Part shown: piece by piece, positions 7,004 to 16,942 of the stretch | Position numbering within the stretch: the stretch's first letter is position 1 | Layout of the letters: every line of letters starts with the position of its first letter | Made by a program: the position numbers and the translations under genes | Origin: Pseudorhizobium endolithicum | GTDB taxonomy: Bacteria > Pseudomonadota > Alphaproteobacteria > Rhizobiales > Rhizobiaceae | Length of the DNA: 64,000 nt | Assembly: GCF_902153245.2 (NCBI RefSeq) | Contig: NZ_CABFWF030000011.1 | Location: 64,648-128,647, forward strand | Reading direction: 5' to 3' | Notes under the pieces: model-generated | What the model was told of the DNA's origin: nothing | What the model saw: only the letters and a program-made list of their open reading frames with translations | Database searches by the model: none

Positions 7004-9535
7004 TTAAGCTTGCGGATCGGCCTGCGCCTTTAGCCCCAGGATCTCGCGTTTGCCAACGTGGTTTGGAGGCCCCACCAGACCTTCCTGTTCCATCCTTTCA
7101 ACGAGAGAAGCAGCGCGATTATAGCCAATCGACAATCTTCGTTGGATATAGGAGGTCGAACATTTGTTGTCACGTTGCACGATCTTCAGCGCTCGATCGT
7201 AAAGTTCATCAGCGCCTCCGTCTTCACCCGCCTCGGTTTGATCGAAGACCACGGCATCTTCCGCCTCATCCGTCTCCGTATCAGCCTCCTCGGTCACTCC
7301 ACAAAGATAAGATGGCCGTCCCTGTGCCTTCAGGTGGGCGACAACCCTCTCCACTTCGTAATCGGACACAAAGGGTCCGTGCACGCGGCAGATGCGGCCG
7401 CCACCCATCATATGCAGCATGTCCCCTTGGCCAAGCAGATGCTCTGCACCCTGCTCGCCCAGGATAGTGCGACTGTCGATCTTTGAGGTGACCTGAAAAG
7501 AAATCCGGGTCGGAAAGTTGGCTTTGATTGTGCCGGTGATGACATCTACCGACGGACGTTGAGTGGCCATGACAAGATGAATGCCGGCCGCACGAGCCAT
7601 TTGCGCGAGCCGCTGAATGGCACCTTCGATCTCCTTGCCGGCGACCATCATGAGGTCTGCCATTTCATCGACGATCACGACGATGTAAGGCAGTGGTTGA
7701 AGATCCAACTCTTGCTGCTCGAGTAACTCCTCACCAGTGCTTCTGTCCAACCCACAGGGGACGCTGACGTAGATGGTCTCGCCCTTGCTACGGGCTTCTG
7801 CCACGCGCTGATTGAACCCGTCGATGTTGCGCACTGCCAGACGCGACATCTTGCGATATCGCTCTTCCATCTCACGGACCGCCCATTTGAGCGCAAGTAC
7901 AGCTTTCTTGGAGTCCGTCACAACAGGTGTAAGCAGATGAGGAATACCATCATAGACCGACAGCTCCAGCATTTTCGGATCAATCATGATGAGGCGGCAT
8001 TCGTCCGGCCTGAGGTGGTATAGCAAGGACAGGATCATCGTGTTGATGGCGACTGACTTGCCAGACCCTGTTGTGCCTGCGACGAGCAGATGCGGCATTC
8101 TGGCAAGATCAGCAACGACGGGTTCACCGCCAATCGTCTTTCCCAAGCAAAGGGGCAGGCGTTGGTCCGTGCTCATGTAGCTTTCGCTTTCAAATAGCTC
8201 TCTAAGATAGACCGTCTCTCGTTGCGGGTTAGGCAGCTCGATCCCGATGACGTTACGCCCCGGCACGACGGCGACACGCGCAGACAAGGCAGACATGGAT
8301 CGGGCGATGTCATCCGACAGATTGATGATGCGCGAGGATTTCACGCCAGGTGCAGGCGCAAACTCATATAGAGTTACGACCGGACCGGGGCAGACATCAA
8401 TGATGTCGCCCTTGACGCCAAAATCTTCCAGAACACTCTCAAGCAGACCGGCGCTCTTCTCAAGAGCCTCCTGACTCATCTCACCGACAGGGATCGCTCT
8501 TGCGGGCTGCAAGAAATCGATGGATGGGAACAGATAATCGAAAGCGTCGGTGCCGGATGACGCCGTCCTGACGCGACGAAGGTTGGGGCTGTCGCTGCAA
8601 GCCGGCGGATGCCGCTCAAGACGGTGGCCGGGAGTAGTGCTAAAGGGTGATCTGCTTACGGCGCTGTCAGCTCCCTGGGGCCGAACTTCGACCTGTCGAT
8701 AAAAAGCCAAGGGAGATGCCAGCTGTGCCGGAGCATCATGGGAAGAGCTCCCCTCCTCCAAACGCGTCGCTGTCACTTCAGGAGCTTGAATGAGCCGCTG
8801 CGGCCGAGGCGTCGTGAGAACTGGATGTGGCATCGACGGTCGCGCGAAAGTCGTGGTCGGCTGTCGCTCCTGATGCTTGTCGAGATCCAAACCTGAGGTC
8901 CCCAAGCTAAGCATCTCCCAAAAGAGGTGATCCGGAATTGCCCGCGCCACTCGCTCTTCTTGTGATCGTCTGCCGTTAGCCATTGGCGGCTCTGGAAGCT
9001 TCCCCAGGTTTAGACCACCAGGAACGTCCTGCTTTTCTATCTCCACAAAGTTCGCGGCGGCCGCGGCAGCTTGAGCATGAGCGTCGGCGTGCTCGGATGA
9101 ACCCCGCGCGAGGCTTGCTTCCTTCTTGAGACGCACGTCCAGCGCGGGAGTCACAGTGCCGACAATGGCCTGCTCGACGCGATGCTGTAGCTCTCGAGCT
9201 GGTGAGACTGCCTCAGCGGTTTCGGTCAAACCAGATGTTAAGCCCACGTTCGCAGTTTGCCGATCTTGCGATTCCACATCTTCGGGCCTCGCCCTTCCCG
9301 GAGTGCGAGTAAAGCGGACGTTGGGCTTGAGTACGAATGGACGCTGCCACCGCGGTAACTGTTCCGGATCAAGGATAATCGCATCGTGCACCGGATCCGG
9401 CGACGTCTTCACATCAGGCAGACTTTTAGCAGAGGCTGGTGAAGTGGTGACGGCGGATGGATCCTCTCCAGCCTGGTCGATTTGATTGTTGGGGAAAGAA
9501 ATTCGAGGATGCTCGTGCATACTACGCGACACCAT
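7004..9535 (-). CDS. ftsK: FtsK/SpoIIIE-family DNA translocase lacking the membrane domain
   Basis: 843 residues. The C-terminal half is a complete FtsK motor: alpha domain around residues 350-440, Walker [14 protein letters not shown] near 490, Walker [14 protein letters not shown] near 600, and the [13 protein letters not shown] motif. A gamma winged-helix domain follows ([17 protein letters not shown]), which in FtsK reads KOPS sites. The first ~330 residues are polar, low-complexity and proline/serine-rich, with none of the four membrane helices of classical FtsK. It would act as a soluble or partner-tethered DNA pump, possibly in segregation of a large replicon. Rhizobia often carry more than one ftsK-like gene. 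The start is uncertain by a few codons. Confidence 0.88.
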   Translation of the reverse strand: MVSRSMHEHPRISFPNNQIDQAGEDPSAVTTSPASAKSLPDVKTSPDPVHDAIILDPEQLPRWQRPFVLKPNVRFTRTPGRARPEDVESQDRQTANVGLTSGLTETAEAVSPARELQHRVEQAIVGTVTPALDVRLKKEASLARGSSEHADAHAQAAAAAANFVEIEKQDVPGGLNLGKLPEPPMANGRRSQEERVARAIPDHLFWEMLSLGTSGLDLDKHQERQPTTTFARPSMPHPVLTTPRPQRLIQAPEVTATRLEEGSSSHDAPAQLASPLAFYRQVEVRPQGADSAVSRSPFSTTPGHRLERHPPACSDSPNLRRVRTASSGTDAFDYLFPSIDFLQPARAIPVGEMSQEALEKSAGLLESVLEDFGVKGDIIDVCPGPVVTLYEFAPAPGVKSSRIINLSDDIARSMSALSARVAVVPGRNVIGIELPNPQRETVYLRELFESESYMSTDQRLPLCLGKTIGGEPVVADLARMPHLLVAGTTGSGKSVAINTMILSLLYHLRPDECRLIMIDPKMLELSVYDGIPHLLTPVVTDSKKAVLALKWAVREMEERYRKMSRLAVRNIDGFNQRVAEARSKGETIYVSVPCGLDRSTGEELLEQQELDLQPLPYIVVIVDEMADLMMVAGKEIEGAIQRLAQMARAAGIHLVMATQRPSVDVITGTIKANFPTRISFQVTSKIDSRTILGEQGAEHLLGQGDMLHMMGGGRICRVHGPFVSDYEVERVVAHLKAQGRPSYLCGVTEEADTETDEAEDAVVFDQTEAGEDGGADELYDRALKIVQRDNKCSTSYIQRRLSIGYNRAASLVERMEQEGLVGPPNHVGKREILGLKAQADPQA

Positions 9536-9689
9536 TTATGAGCGATCAAACCGGGACCGTTAATAGAAAGAAAACCTTAACCAGGTGTTGCCGAGCTTCA
9601 TCGTGAGGGGGTGGAATACCCGCTTACCTGACGTCATGGGCAGGTGCCGCGATGTGCGCTTATCCCGCTGCGTTCGTTATGGTCACGAC

Positions 9690-9932
9690 ATGGTCAGCTT
9701 CATTGAACTTAAGCTCTGGAAGTATGTCGTTGACGATATCGAGGTTGCAATGGCCTACTGGCTCGGCACGATGGGCGTAGGGCCATGGCACTACAACGCA
9801 AAGGTGCCGATCGAGGACTACACCTACGAGGGAAAGCGCTACGAGGTCCACAATTCCGTCGCGCTCGCCAATGCCGGCTTTATCCAGGTCGAGCTGATCC
9901 AGACTTTGCGCCATCGGGAGAACCGATTGTAG
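9690..9932 (+). pseudogene. VOC (glyoxalase-like) family protein, truncated
   Basis: The frame begins MVSFIELKLWKYVVDDIEVA and contains one betaalphabeta-betabeta-beta module typical of VOC proteins (YWLGTMGVGPWHY; ANAGFIQVELIQ). It stops after about 80 residues, with the last nine (TLRHRENRL) unlike the family, exactly where similarity to an IS5-type transposase begins on the other strand. Intact relatives have roughly twice this length, so the gene appears cut by the element. Confidence 0.6.
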
Positions 9933-9949
9933 AGCGTGGTACGCGGGCC

Positions 9950-10111
9950 CTATCGTTCGGGCATATCCCGCCACGATGAACCGGTCCGAAACCGCCATAG
10001 GATGCCATTGATCACTCGGCGGTCATCAACTCTTTTGATCCCACGGCGATTGGTCGGTAAAAGCGGCGCGAGGACGGCCCACTCTTCGTCGCTCGATTCG
10101 TGACGGCGCAT
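9950..10111 (-). mobile_element. IS5-family transposase, N-terminal fragment
   Basis: The frame starts MRRHESSDEEWAVLAPLLPT and continues with RRVINGILWRFRTGSSWRDM, the conserved N-terminal part of IS5-group transposases. A ribosome site (AGGAGA) precedes the ATG. The frame ends after 53 residues, with none of the DDE catalytic core, so it is a remnant. It adjoins the truncated VOC gene, which it probably disrupted. No clear terminal inverted repeats were identified. Confidence 0.75.
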
Positions 10112-10363
10112 GGCAATCTCCTTTCGCGAAGATTGAATCACACACCGTTACGAAGATGAACCCCGTTTATGCGGTCACGGCCTAAGGTTGCGCGCTCTGA
10201 TCGGGGAGTGGAAACCCAATGGGATTGGGTCCCGCAACCTTCAGCCGAAGCCTTTTGTATACGTTGCGGGCTCCCCGACCGAGGCTCGCGCGGCGTTCGA
10301 ACAGAAGCACAAGAGATCGTCCGTGCCAAGAACAATAGAGCAGCCGCAACGAGGGTGGGGCTC

Positions 10364-11329
10364 TCACCCGCTGACTCGGCCCCCACCTTCCCCGCGATCA
10401 TCAACGCCGTCCAGCATCTGGGCGAGGTGATCGATGGCACTAGCTGCCTCGGCTCTTAAGTCATCCATGAAGGAGACGAGCAGACCCGGCTGCGGCTTGT
10501 GGCGCGGCATGAGGGCGTAGATGGTGAACGGGATGGCGGGGCTGAACGCCACGACATCGATCCCGCTGGTCCTGGCGGCGGCGAGCGCGGTGAACGGGTC
10601 GACGACGGTTACGCCGACACCTGCTGCGGCGAGCGCGCAGGCAGAGCATGCATAGCCACTCTCGACCACGTTCTTCCGATCGACACCGCTGATGTCGAAG
10701 ACGGCATCGATCCTTCCGCGCAGTTCGGTTTCCCTACTCAGCGAGATGAAGCGCTCTTCCTTAAGATCCTCCGGGCGTAGCGAATGTGATCCTGCCAGCC
10801 TGTGGCCGGCCGGAAGCACACAGACGGCCGGCGCAGAGACCAGGACTTCGGACGCAACGGAATCCCTCTTCGGCTGGGCTGTCGACAAGCCGAGGTCGCA
10901 GCGGTGACCACTGACCCATTCCTCGACATAGCTCGAGCTGCGGATATTGAACTCGACCGTCGCCTCGGGGCGATCGGAGAGAAACCGACCAATTACCTGG
11001 GGTAGCGTATCAAGACCAAGTGCCGCGGTGGCAACGATGCGCAGATGCCCGGCCGAACCGCGCGAGAGGCGACGGGCATTGCGCGCGGTCTCCTCAAGGA
11101 CTGCAAAGGCTTTATCGACCTCTTCGAATAGGGCATTGGCTTCAGCGCGCGGGACGAGCCGCCCGCGAACCCGGTCAAACAACCGTATCCCCGTATGTGC
11201 CTCGAGCTGCGACAGAAGCTTGCTGACGCTTGGCTGGGTCAGGCGCAGCATCTCTCCCGCACCTGTCACCGAGCCGCATAGCATCGTGGCTCGAAAGGCT
11301 TCCAGCTGGCGAACATTCAGGGGCGGCAT
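10364..11329 (-). CDS. LysR family transcriptional regulator
   Basis: 321 residues from MPPLNVRQLEAF. The N-terminal helix-turn-helix (SVTGAGEMLRLTQPSVSKLL) is followed by a periplasmic-binding-fold effector domain beginning at GHLRIVATAALGLDTLP. It is divergent from the ABC transporter and dehydrogenase genes that start at 11433 and is their likely activator. A dyad TCCAT-N11-ATGGA, carrying the T-N11-A core of LysR boxes, lies at 11336-11356, just upstream of its own start. The related opine and polyamine catabolic regulators are of this type; the inducer is unknown. Confidence 0.88.
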   Translation of the reverse strand: MPPLNVRQLEAFRATMLCGSVTGAGEMLRLTQPSVSKLLSQLEAHTGIRLFDRVRGRLVPRAEANALFEEVDKAFAVLEETARNARRLSRGSAGHLRIVATAALGLDTLPQVIGRFLSDRPEATVEFNIRSSSYVEEWVSGHRCDLGLSTAQPKRDSVASEVLVSAPAVCVLPAGHRLAGSHSLRPEDLKEERFISLSRETELRGRIDAVFDISGVDRKNVVESGYACSACALAAAGVGVTVVDPFTALAAARTSGIDVVAFSPAIPFTIYALMPRHKPQPGLLVSFMDDLRAEAASAIDHLAQMLDGVDDRGEGGGRVSG

Positions 11330-11335
11330 AGCCCG

Positions 11336-11356
11336 TCCATAGATTTGGTGAATGGA
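11336..11356. promoter_or_regulatory. LysR-box candidate (T-N11-A dyad)
   Basis: TCCAT at 11336-11340 and ATGGA at 11352-11356 are perfect inverted arms separated by 11 bases, giving a T-N11-A core. It lies between the divergent lysR gene and the transporter operon. Confidence 0.5.
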
Positions 11357-11432
11357 TCCGTTCCCTTTTCGACTTTGACACTGCCGGACCCCCACGGCAA
11401 CCTCACCCTTGGAAAAAAATGGGAGACTACAT

Positions 11433-12500
11433 ATGCGGATGCTTTCAAATCGCCGCGGCGGCAGGCCGTGCGCGACGCTCATTCTTGCTGCCTTTTTCTT
11501 TACGGCCCCTGCAATCGCCCGTTCTCAGTCGGCAGACACGACCCTCTATGTTGCGGGATATGGCGGAACCTCCGAAGCGACGATCAAGACGCATGTGCTT
11601 GAGCCTTTCGCGCTCCGTCACAAGGTCAGGATCGAATATATCGCCGGCACCTCTGCGGCGAACCTTGCGCGCCTGCAGGCACAGTCCGGCAATCAGCAGA
11701 TCGATCTCGCCATTCTCGATGACGGTCCCATGCAGCAGGCGGTCGACCTTGGCCTGTGCGACGAGATCAATCCGTTTCCCGCCATGGAGCGCCTCTATCC
11801 GCTGGCAAAGGCCAATGGCCAGGGCCATTCCCTCGGCATCGGCTTCGTAGCTACCGGCTTTGCCTACAATGTGGAGACATTCGCCGCGGAAGCTCTGCCG
11901 GCGCCGGCATCCTGGCTAGATCTTGCAGATCCGCGCTACAAGGGCCGCTTGCTCGTGCCGTCGATCACCAACAGCTATGGTCTGCACACGCTTCTGGGAC
12001 TGCAGCGCGCCCTCAAGTCGGACGACATCGAGCCCGCCTTCGACTTTTTCGAGGAAAAGGTCGCAGACAACGTCTTCAGCTTCGAAACCTCGTCGGGAAA
12101 GATCTCCGAACTGCTGCAGACCGGTCAAGTGAGCATTGCCGTCTGGGGAAGTGGCCGCAGTCATTCTCTCGCCAAATCGGGCTTCCCTGTCAGGTTCGTG
12201 ACACCTCGGGAAGGCGCCATTGCCCTGCAGACTACGATCTGCCCGATCGTCGGAACCGAGGCGCCCGAGCTCGTCCAGTCGCTTCTGCAGGCCTTCTATG
12301 ATCCCGAAGTCCAGGCAGCACTGGCAAGGGAAGCCGGTTGGGGACCGTCCAATCGCGATACGGTGCTTGATCCCGAGACGGCAGCTGCGGTGCCCTATGG
12401 ACGGGAAGCGGTTGGCAAGCTGATCGCCGTCGACTGGACCCAGGTGAACGCCAGCCGCAGCGACTGGTCCCGCCGATGGACACGGCAGATCGAGAAATAA
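11433..12500 (+). CDS. ABC transporter substrate-binding protein (polyamine/opine type)
   Basis: 355 residues from the ATG at 11433, chosen because GGGAG lies 8-12 bases upstream and it begins a good signal peptide (ATLILAAFFFTAPAIARSQS). The mature protein resembles the extracellular solute-binding family 1/PotD group: LYVAGYGGTSEATIKTHVLE, then NQQIDLAILDDGPMQQAVDL, WLDLADPRYKGRL and SIAVWGSGRSHSL. It is the first gene of a seven-gene unit and should deliver its ligand to the permeases at 13604 and 14467. The ligand is likely a cationic amino-acid derivative, judging from the transporter class and the downstream dehydrogenase. Confidence 0.88.
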   Translation: MRMLSNRRGGRPCATLILAAFFFTAPAIARSQSADTTLYVAGYGGTSEATIKTHVLEPFALRHKVRIEYIAGTSAANLARLQAQSGNQQIDLAILDDGPMQQAVDLGLCDEINPFPAMERLYPLAKANGQGHSLGIGFVATGFAYNVETFAAEALPAPASWLDLADPRYKGRLLVPSITNSYGLHTLLGLQRALKSDDIEPAFDFFEEKVADNVFSFETSSGKISELLQTGQVSIAVWGSGRSHSLAKSGFPVRFVTPREGAIALQTTICPIVGTEAPELVQSLLQAFYDPEVQAALAREAGWGPSNRDTVLDPETAAAVPYGREAVGKLIAVDWTQVNASRSDWSRRWTRQIEK

Positions 12501-12543
12501 CGATCGCCAGAATTCCTCCTACAACATCAGTTTCGGGTGCCCA

Positions 12544-13611
12544 ATGACCTTTCTTGAGTTGAATGGGCTGCGCAAGCACTATCACAGTGTTCGCGCAGTC
12601 AGTGAAGTGAGCCTGTCGGCGGAGAGAGGCGAGTTCATCAGCCTCCTTGGCCCTTCCGGTTGCGGCAAGACCACCACATTGCAGATGATTGCGGGCTTTG
12701 TTGAGCCGTCTTCCGGTTCGATCTGGCTGGATGGCCAACCCTTGACTACCGTCAAGCCGCAGAACCGCGGCCTCGGCGTCGTCTTCCAGTCCTACGCGCT
12801 CTTCCCCCACATGACCGTTGCGGAAAATGTCGGCTTCGGGCTGGACATGCGCAAGATACGGGAGCCCGAGCGCGGCCGCAGGGTTCGCGATGTTCTGGAG
12901 CTTGTGCAACTGGAGCAGCACCGGGATCGCCTCCCGGCTCAACTCTCCGGCGGCCAGCAACAGCGTGTGGCGCTGGCGCGTGCTCTCGTTATAGCACCTC
13001 CTCTCCTTCTCCTCGACGAACCCTTGTCGAACCTCGATGCCAAGCTTCGGGCGGAGATGCAGCTGGAGCTTCGGCGCATCCAGCGTAGCTTCGGTACCAC
13101 CACCGTCATGGTCACCCATGATCAGGACGAAGCCATGGCTTTGAGCGACCGTATTGCAGTCATGGACTCTGGTCGCATCGTCCAGCTCGGAAGGCCGCAA
13201 GACGTTTATGAACGGCCTGCGACGGCCTTTGTGGCGAGCTTCCTTGGCTCCACCAACCTGATCTGCGGGCAGCTGCGCCTCTCGGCAGCAGGAATGCAGC
13301 TTGTGGTTAGCGATAGGGTAGCACTGCCATGTCCGGACAGTACAGGCCGGGCCGGTGAAACTGCGTGGTTCTCGATCCGGCCTGAAAAGATCCGCCTCGT
13401 CGGAGACGGGTCAGGCGAAACGGGTCATCTTAAGGGGAAGATCGTCATGCGCGTGTTTTGCGGCGATCGCTGGATCTATGAACTGGACACCGATGTCGGT
13501 CGGCTGGTTCTAAGGGTCCAGAACCAGGGCCATCCCGCAGATGAAGGCAGAACCGCCGGCCTCACCTGGAACCTCGGTGACATGATCAGCGTTGAGGGCG
13601 GCCATGCATAG
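12544..13611 (+). CDS. ABC transporter ATP-binding protein (PotA/FbpC type)
   Basis: 355 residues. Walker A GPSGCGKTTTLQMIAGF near 39, signature LSGGQQQRVALARAL near 137, Walker B LLLLDEPLSNLD near 158, and the switch histidine in VMVTHDQDEAMAL. The C-terminal ~110 residues are a TOBE-type regulatory domain (AWFSIRPEKIRLV). It energises uptake through the two permeases that follow; the next gene overlaps its end by 8 bases. Confidence 0.93.
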   Translation: MTFLELNGLRKHYHSVRAVSEVSLSAERGEFISLLGPSGCGKTTTLQMIAGFVEPSSGSIWLDGQPLTTVKPQNRGLGVVFQSYALFPHMTVAENVGFGLDMRKIREPERGRRVRDVLELVQLEQHRDRLPAQLSGGQQQRVALARALVIAPPLLLLDEPLSNLDAKLRAEMQLELRRIQRSFGTTTVMVTHDQDEAMALSDRIAVMDSGRIVQLGRPQDVYERPATAFVASFLGSTNLICGQLRLSAAGMQLVVSDRVALPCPDSTGRAGETAWFSIRPEKIRLVGDGSGETGHLKGKIVMRVFCGDRWIYELDTDVGRLVLRVQNQGHPADEGRTAGLTWNLGDMISVEGGHA

Positions 13612-14470
13612 TCAAAGGACGATGCTCATCTGGATGACGCTTCCGGCGCTGCTCTTCTATCTCGCCCTGCTTGCGGTGCCGCTCCTGTCGATCTTCCTGC
13701 TCAGCTTCGAAACCGAGGCCGGTCCTGGCCTCGACAGCTATCGTCAGGTTTTCTCGGATCCGTATTTCCTGACGATCTTCCTGCGCACCCTTGGACTTTC
13801 ACTGCTGGTCACGGCCATTGCTTTGGTCCTGGGCACAGGTGAAGCGCTCGTATTGTCGCGAATGTCACCATCATGGCAGGGGATCTTCCTGGTTGTTATC
13901 CTCGGTCCCTTGCTGATCTCGGTGATCGTGAGGACGCTGGGATGGGCCATCCTGTTTGGCGGCAATGGCCCACTGAGCGTCGCTGCTCAATGGCTCCACC
14001 TGTCCGATGGGCCGATCAGCCTCATGTACAGCATGACAGGATTGATCGCGGCACTGGTCCACGTCAGCGTTCCATTCGTGGTCATCTCGGTCTGGGTCTC
14101 GCTGCAGGGCATCAATCCGGATGTGGAACGGGCCGGCGCCTCCCTGGGCGCAAACGGGTTCACCATATTCCGGCGCCTTGTCCTGCCGCGGATCCTGCCC
14201 GGTATCCTGTCGGCATCGCTCGTGGTGTTCTCCCTGGCGGCAACCGCCTTCGCGACACCGGCCATCATTGGCGGCCGGCGTCTGAAGGTGGTGGCGACAG
14301 CCATCTATGACGAGTTCCTGAGCATGCTGAACTGGCCTCTGGGGGCGGCCCTTGCGGTCGTTCTTCTCCTCGTCAATGTCGGCCTTTTCAGCCTCTTCAA
14401 CAGGGTCCTCAACAGATCCCGTCGTCGCGCCACCACCTCTCTCTCACGTCCGGAAGGTCAGCCAACATGA
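13604..14470 (+). CDS. ABC transporter permease (PotB type)
   Basis: 288 residues from MHSQRTMLIWMT; an upstream ATG at 13592 is possible but overlaps the ATPase gene more. Six membrane segments are visible, with the binding-protein-dependent permease loop DVERAGASLGANGFTIFRRLVLP near 180 that contacts the ATPase. It overlaps the ATPase gene by 8 bases and the next permease gene by 4 (ATGA), so the genes are translationally coupled. Confidence 0.92.
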   Translation: MHSQRTMLIWMTLPALLFYLALLAVPLLSIFLLSFETEAGPGLDSYRQVFSDPYFLTIFLRTLGLSLLVTAIALVLGTGEALVLSRMSPSWQGIFLVVILGPLLISVIVRTLGWAILFGGNGPLSVAAQWLHLSDGPISLMYSMTGLIAALVHVSVPFVVISVWVSLQGINPDVERAGASLGANGFTIFRRLVLPRILPGILSASLVVFSLAATAFATPAIIGGRRLKVVATAIYDEFLSMLNWPLGAALAVVLLLVNVGLFSLFNRVLNRSRRRATTSLSRPEGQPT

Positions 14471-15261
14471 TGAGAAACGGTCCCCTCTCACTTGTCTTTC
14501 ATGCCGTCTTCGTCGCGTTTACCGCCGCCCCGCTCGTCGCGGTCATGCTCGTCTCGTTTACCGACAAAGGCTATATGGCCATGCCATTCTCAGGCGCCTC
14601 GCTACGCTGGTACGTCGCCCTCATCGATGCTCCGCATTTCCTCGATGCTTTCATCACAAGTCTCTGGCTCGGCGCGATCTCCGCCAGCCTTTCGCTCCTC
14701 CTGTCGCTTCCTGCAGCGCTAGCGATCTCCCGCTACCGCTTTGTCGGGCGCGATGCCATCAGCGCAGCGCTCTTGTCGCCCCTGCTGATCCCTCACGTCG
14801 TGCTGGGTGTCGCCTTTTTGCGCTTCTTTACCGACTTCGGGATCAACGGCACGCCGGCAGGTCTCGTCGCCGCCCACGCTCTGATCATAACGCCCTACTG
14901 CTTGCGATTGTGTCTGTCGGCCGCCAACAGCATTGATGAACGGATCGAACAGGCTGCCGTATCGCTCGGCGCCAAGCGTCGGCAGGTATTTACCCGCATT
15001 ACCCTGCGGCTCATCCTTCCGGGCATTGTCAGCGGCTGGGTGCTTGCCTTCATTCACAGCTTTGACGAAGTGACGATGAGCGCCTTCCTCGCCTCCCCCT
15101 CCCTGATGCCACTTCCCGTCGCTCTCTATCACCGCATCGAGGATTCCATCGACCCGAGTGTGGCTGCCATGTCGTCACTGCTGATCGTGATGGCTGTCAT
15201 GGCCATGGTCGTCATCGACCGGGTCTATGGCCTCAGCCGCGTCTTCACCGGCAGCCGCTAA
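14467..15261 (+). CDS. ABC transporter permease (PotC type)
   Basis: 264 residues, six membrane segments, with the ATPase-contacting EAA-like loop RIEQAAVSLGAKRRQVFTRI near 160. It forms the second half of the heterodimeric channel with the preceding permease, with which it shares an ATGA overlap. The 2Fe-2S gene starts 12 bases downstream behind GGGAGAGG. Confidence 0.92.
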   Translation: MMRNGPLSLVFHAVFVAFTAAPLVAVMLVSFTDKGYMAMPFSGASLRWYVALIDAPHFLDAFITSLWLGAISASLSLLLSLPAALAISRYRFVGRDAISAALLSPLLIPHVVLGVAFLRFFTDFGINGTPAGLVAAHALIITPYCLRLCLSAANSIDERIEQAAVSLGAKRRQVFTRITLRLILPGIVSGWVLAFIHSFDEVTMSAFLASPSLMPLPVALYHRIEDSIDPSVAAMSSLLIVMAVMAMVVIDRVYGLSRVFTGSR

Positions 15262-15273
15262 GGGAGAGGACCG

Positions 15274-15561
15274 ATGTTTCAGTTTCTTGAGCCCCATGCG
15301 CCGCTGGTCACCTTAAAAGTGGACGGGCGCGACGTGCAGGTGCCGGCAGGAGCCTCCGTGGCCCTTGCACTTCTGGCAAATACCGGCGGCCCCACCCGAT
15401 ACTCCCCCGCTGCACACGGGCCGCGCGCTCCGTTTTGCCTGATGGGCGTCTGCCACGAGTGCACTGTGGAGATCGAAGGACAAGGTATCACCCGCAGTTG
15501 CCTGTCTACCGTCTGCCCCGGCATGCGCATATCCACGGAGACCGGCAATGGGACACTATGA
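15274..15561 (+). CDS. Small (2Fe-2S)-binding dehydrogenase subunit (HcnA/opine oxidase-like)
   Basis: 95 residues with one plant-type ferredoxin fold. The cysteines sit in CLMGVCHECTVEIEG near 52-66 and RSCLST near 75, the pattern of the small subunit of hydrogen cyanide synthase, sarcosine oxidase alpha N-terminal domain, opine oxidases and heteromeric D-hydroxyproline dehydrogenase. It overlaps the next gene by 14 bases. Its job is electron transfer within the three-subunit enzyme encoded with 15548 and 16939. Confidence 0.85.
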   Translation: MFQFLEPHAPLVTLKVDGRDVQVPAGASVALALLANTGGPTRYSPAAHGPRAPFCLMGVCHECTVEIEGQGITRSCLSTVCPGMRISTETGNGTL

Positions 15562-16942
15562 CCTCATTATCGTCGGCGCCGGTCCTGCTGGCATGGCGGC
15601 AGCCGTCAAGGCCGGCGCCTGTGGCCTTCGCGTCCTCATCCTCGATGAGCAGGCGAGACCCGGAGGGCAGATCTACCGCAATGTCGAGATCCTCGCGCCC
15701 CACCTGCGTCAGGCTCTTGGCGAAGACTATAGCCGCGGCGAAGACGCCACCCGGGCGCTGCAGAACAGTCTTGTCGAATATCGGCCCAATGCCACCGTCC
15801 TTCATCTGGATCAGGGCAGATCGATCGTCTGGTCTCAGCATGACGGGTTGCACTCAGCATCCGCCAAGCGTTTCATCCTGTCGACGGGCGCGTTAGAGCG
15901 CCCTTTTCCAATCGACGGGTGGACGCTGCCCGGCGTCATGACGGTAGGCGCAGCACAGATTGCCCTGAAGTCCGGTGGAGCGGCGGCAGACAATGCTGTG
16001 CTGGCCGGCTCAGGCCCGCTTCTTTGGCTCGTGGCCAGTCAGTATCTTCGGCTCGGGCTGAAGCCAAGGGCAGTTCTCGATACTGCGCCGCCGGAAAACT
16101 ACGTCCAGGCACTGCGGCAGTGGCGAGGCGCTGTCGCCGGTCGCGAGCTTCTCCTCAAGGGCTGGCACTTGCAGCGGGAAGTGCGTGCATCCGGCACTCC
16201 GGTCTATCGCAACGTGAGCGATCTATGGGCGAGCGGTAAACGCCGCCTCGAGTCGGTCGGCTTTAGAACCCATACCGGATGGCATCGGCTCGACGCCGTG
16301 AGCCATCTCTTCCTGCACCAGGGACTTGTCCCGAACGATCAGCTGGCGGCGATCGCGGGCTGCGAGCGGCACTGGAACAGCCGGCAGCTCAGCTGGCAGG
16401 TCATCACAGACCCTTATGGTCGCACCTCGATCCCGTCGATCTTCGTGGCCGGTGACGCGATGTGGATTGCCGGTGCCGACAGCGCAGCTCTTACCGGCCA
16501 GGTGGCAGCTGTCTGTGTGGCCAGTGACCTTGGCCACCTCCCCGCCGATCTCTACGCGCTGGAGCTCGAACGGCTGATGAAAAGCGTGCAGGAGCAGGCT
16601 CGCATCCGGGCATTTCTCGACATCCTGTTTCGACCGCCCCGCTGGGCGGTCGTGCCCCGAGAGGAGGAGACTGTCATCTGCAGATGCGAGGACGTCCAGA
16701 TGAAGCATCTTGATGACTACCTCTCCGCGGGAGGAGACGACATCAACGAGTTCAAGAGCGCGACACGATGTGGAATGGGGCCCTGCCAGGGCAGGCTGTG
16801 TGCGCCAACGGTTGCGGCGATCTTGGCGGATCGAGGACAGTTGCCCGGCGGCAAAGCACGCCCACCAAGACCCCGTCCGCCCGCCAGTCCCGTTTCACTC
16901 GATCAGTTGGCGGCTTTGTCAGGGGACGGATGCAGGCAATGA
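15548..16942 (+). CDS. FAD-dependent dehydrogenase subunit with BFD-like 2Fe-2S domain (HcnB/OoxA-like)
   Basis: 464 residues. The N terminus has the dinucleotide fold YDLIIVGAGPAGMAAAVKAG, a second GAxxR-type segment VLIL-DEQARPGGQIYR, and FVAGDAMWIAGADSAALTGQ for FAD. The C-terminal ~80 residues are a bacterioferredoxin-like 2Fe-2S domain with cysteines in VICRCEDVQMKHLDD and CGMGPCQGRLC. This architecture is shared by HcnB, the A subunits of octopine/nopaline oxidases and a subunit of heteromeric D-hydroxyproline dehydrogenase. It overlaps both neighbours and is very likely membrane-associated in a complex with them. Confidence 0.88.
   Translation: MGHYDLIIVGAGPAGMAAAVKAGACGLRVLILDEQARPGGQIYRNVEILAPHLRQALGEDYSRGEDATRALQNSLVEYRPNATVLHLDQGRSIVWSQHDGLHSASAKRFILSTGALERPFPIDGWTLPGVMTVGAAQIALKSGGAAADNAVLAGSGPLLWLVASQYLRLGLKPRAVLDTAPPENYVQALRQWRGAVAGRELLLKGWHLQREVRASGTPVYRNVSDLWASGKRRLESVGFRTHTGWHRLDAVSHLFLHQGLVPNDQLAAIAGCERHWNSRQLSWQVITDPYGRTSIPSIFVAGDAMWIAGADSAALTGQVAAVCVASDLGHLPADLYALELERLMKSVQEQARIRAFLDILFRPPRWAVVPREEETVICRCEDVQMKHLDDYLSAGGDDINEFKSATRCGMGPCQGRLCAPTVAAILADRGQLPGGKARPPRPRPPASPVSLDQLAALSGDGCRQ

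Noticed and set aside
10142..10363. Overlapping small frames on both strands between the IS5 fragment and the LysR gene
   Set aside because: None has a ribosome site or family pattern, and they overlap each other antisense.
12232..13200. Minus-strand frame of about 320 codons opposite the ABC ATPase gene
   Set aside because: The plus strand carries all ABC motifs in frame; the minus reading is a GC-rich shadow.
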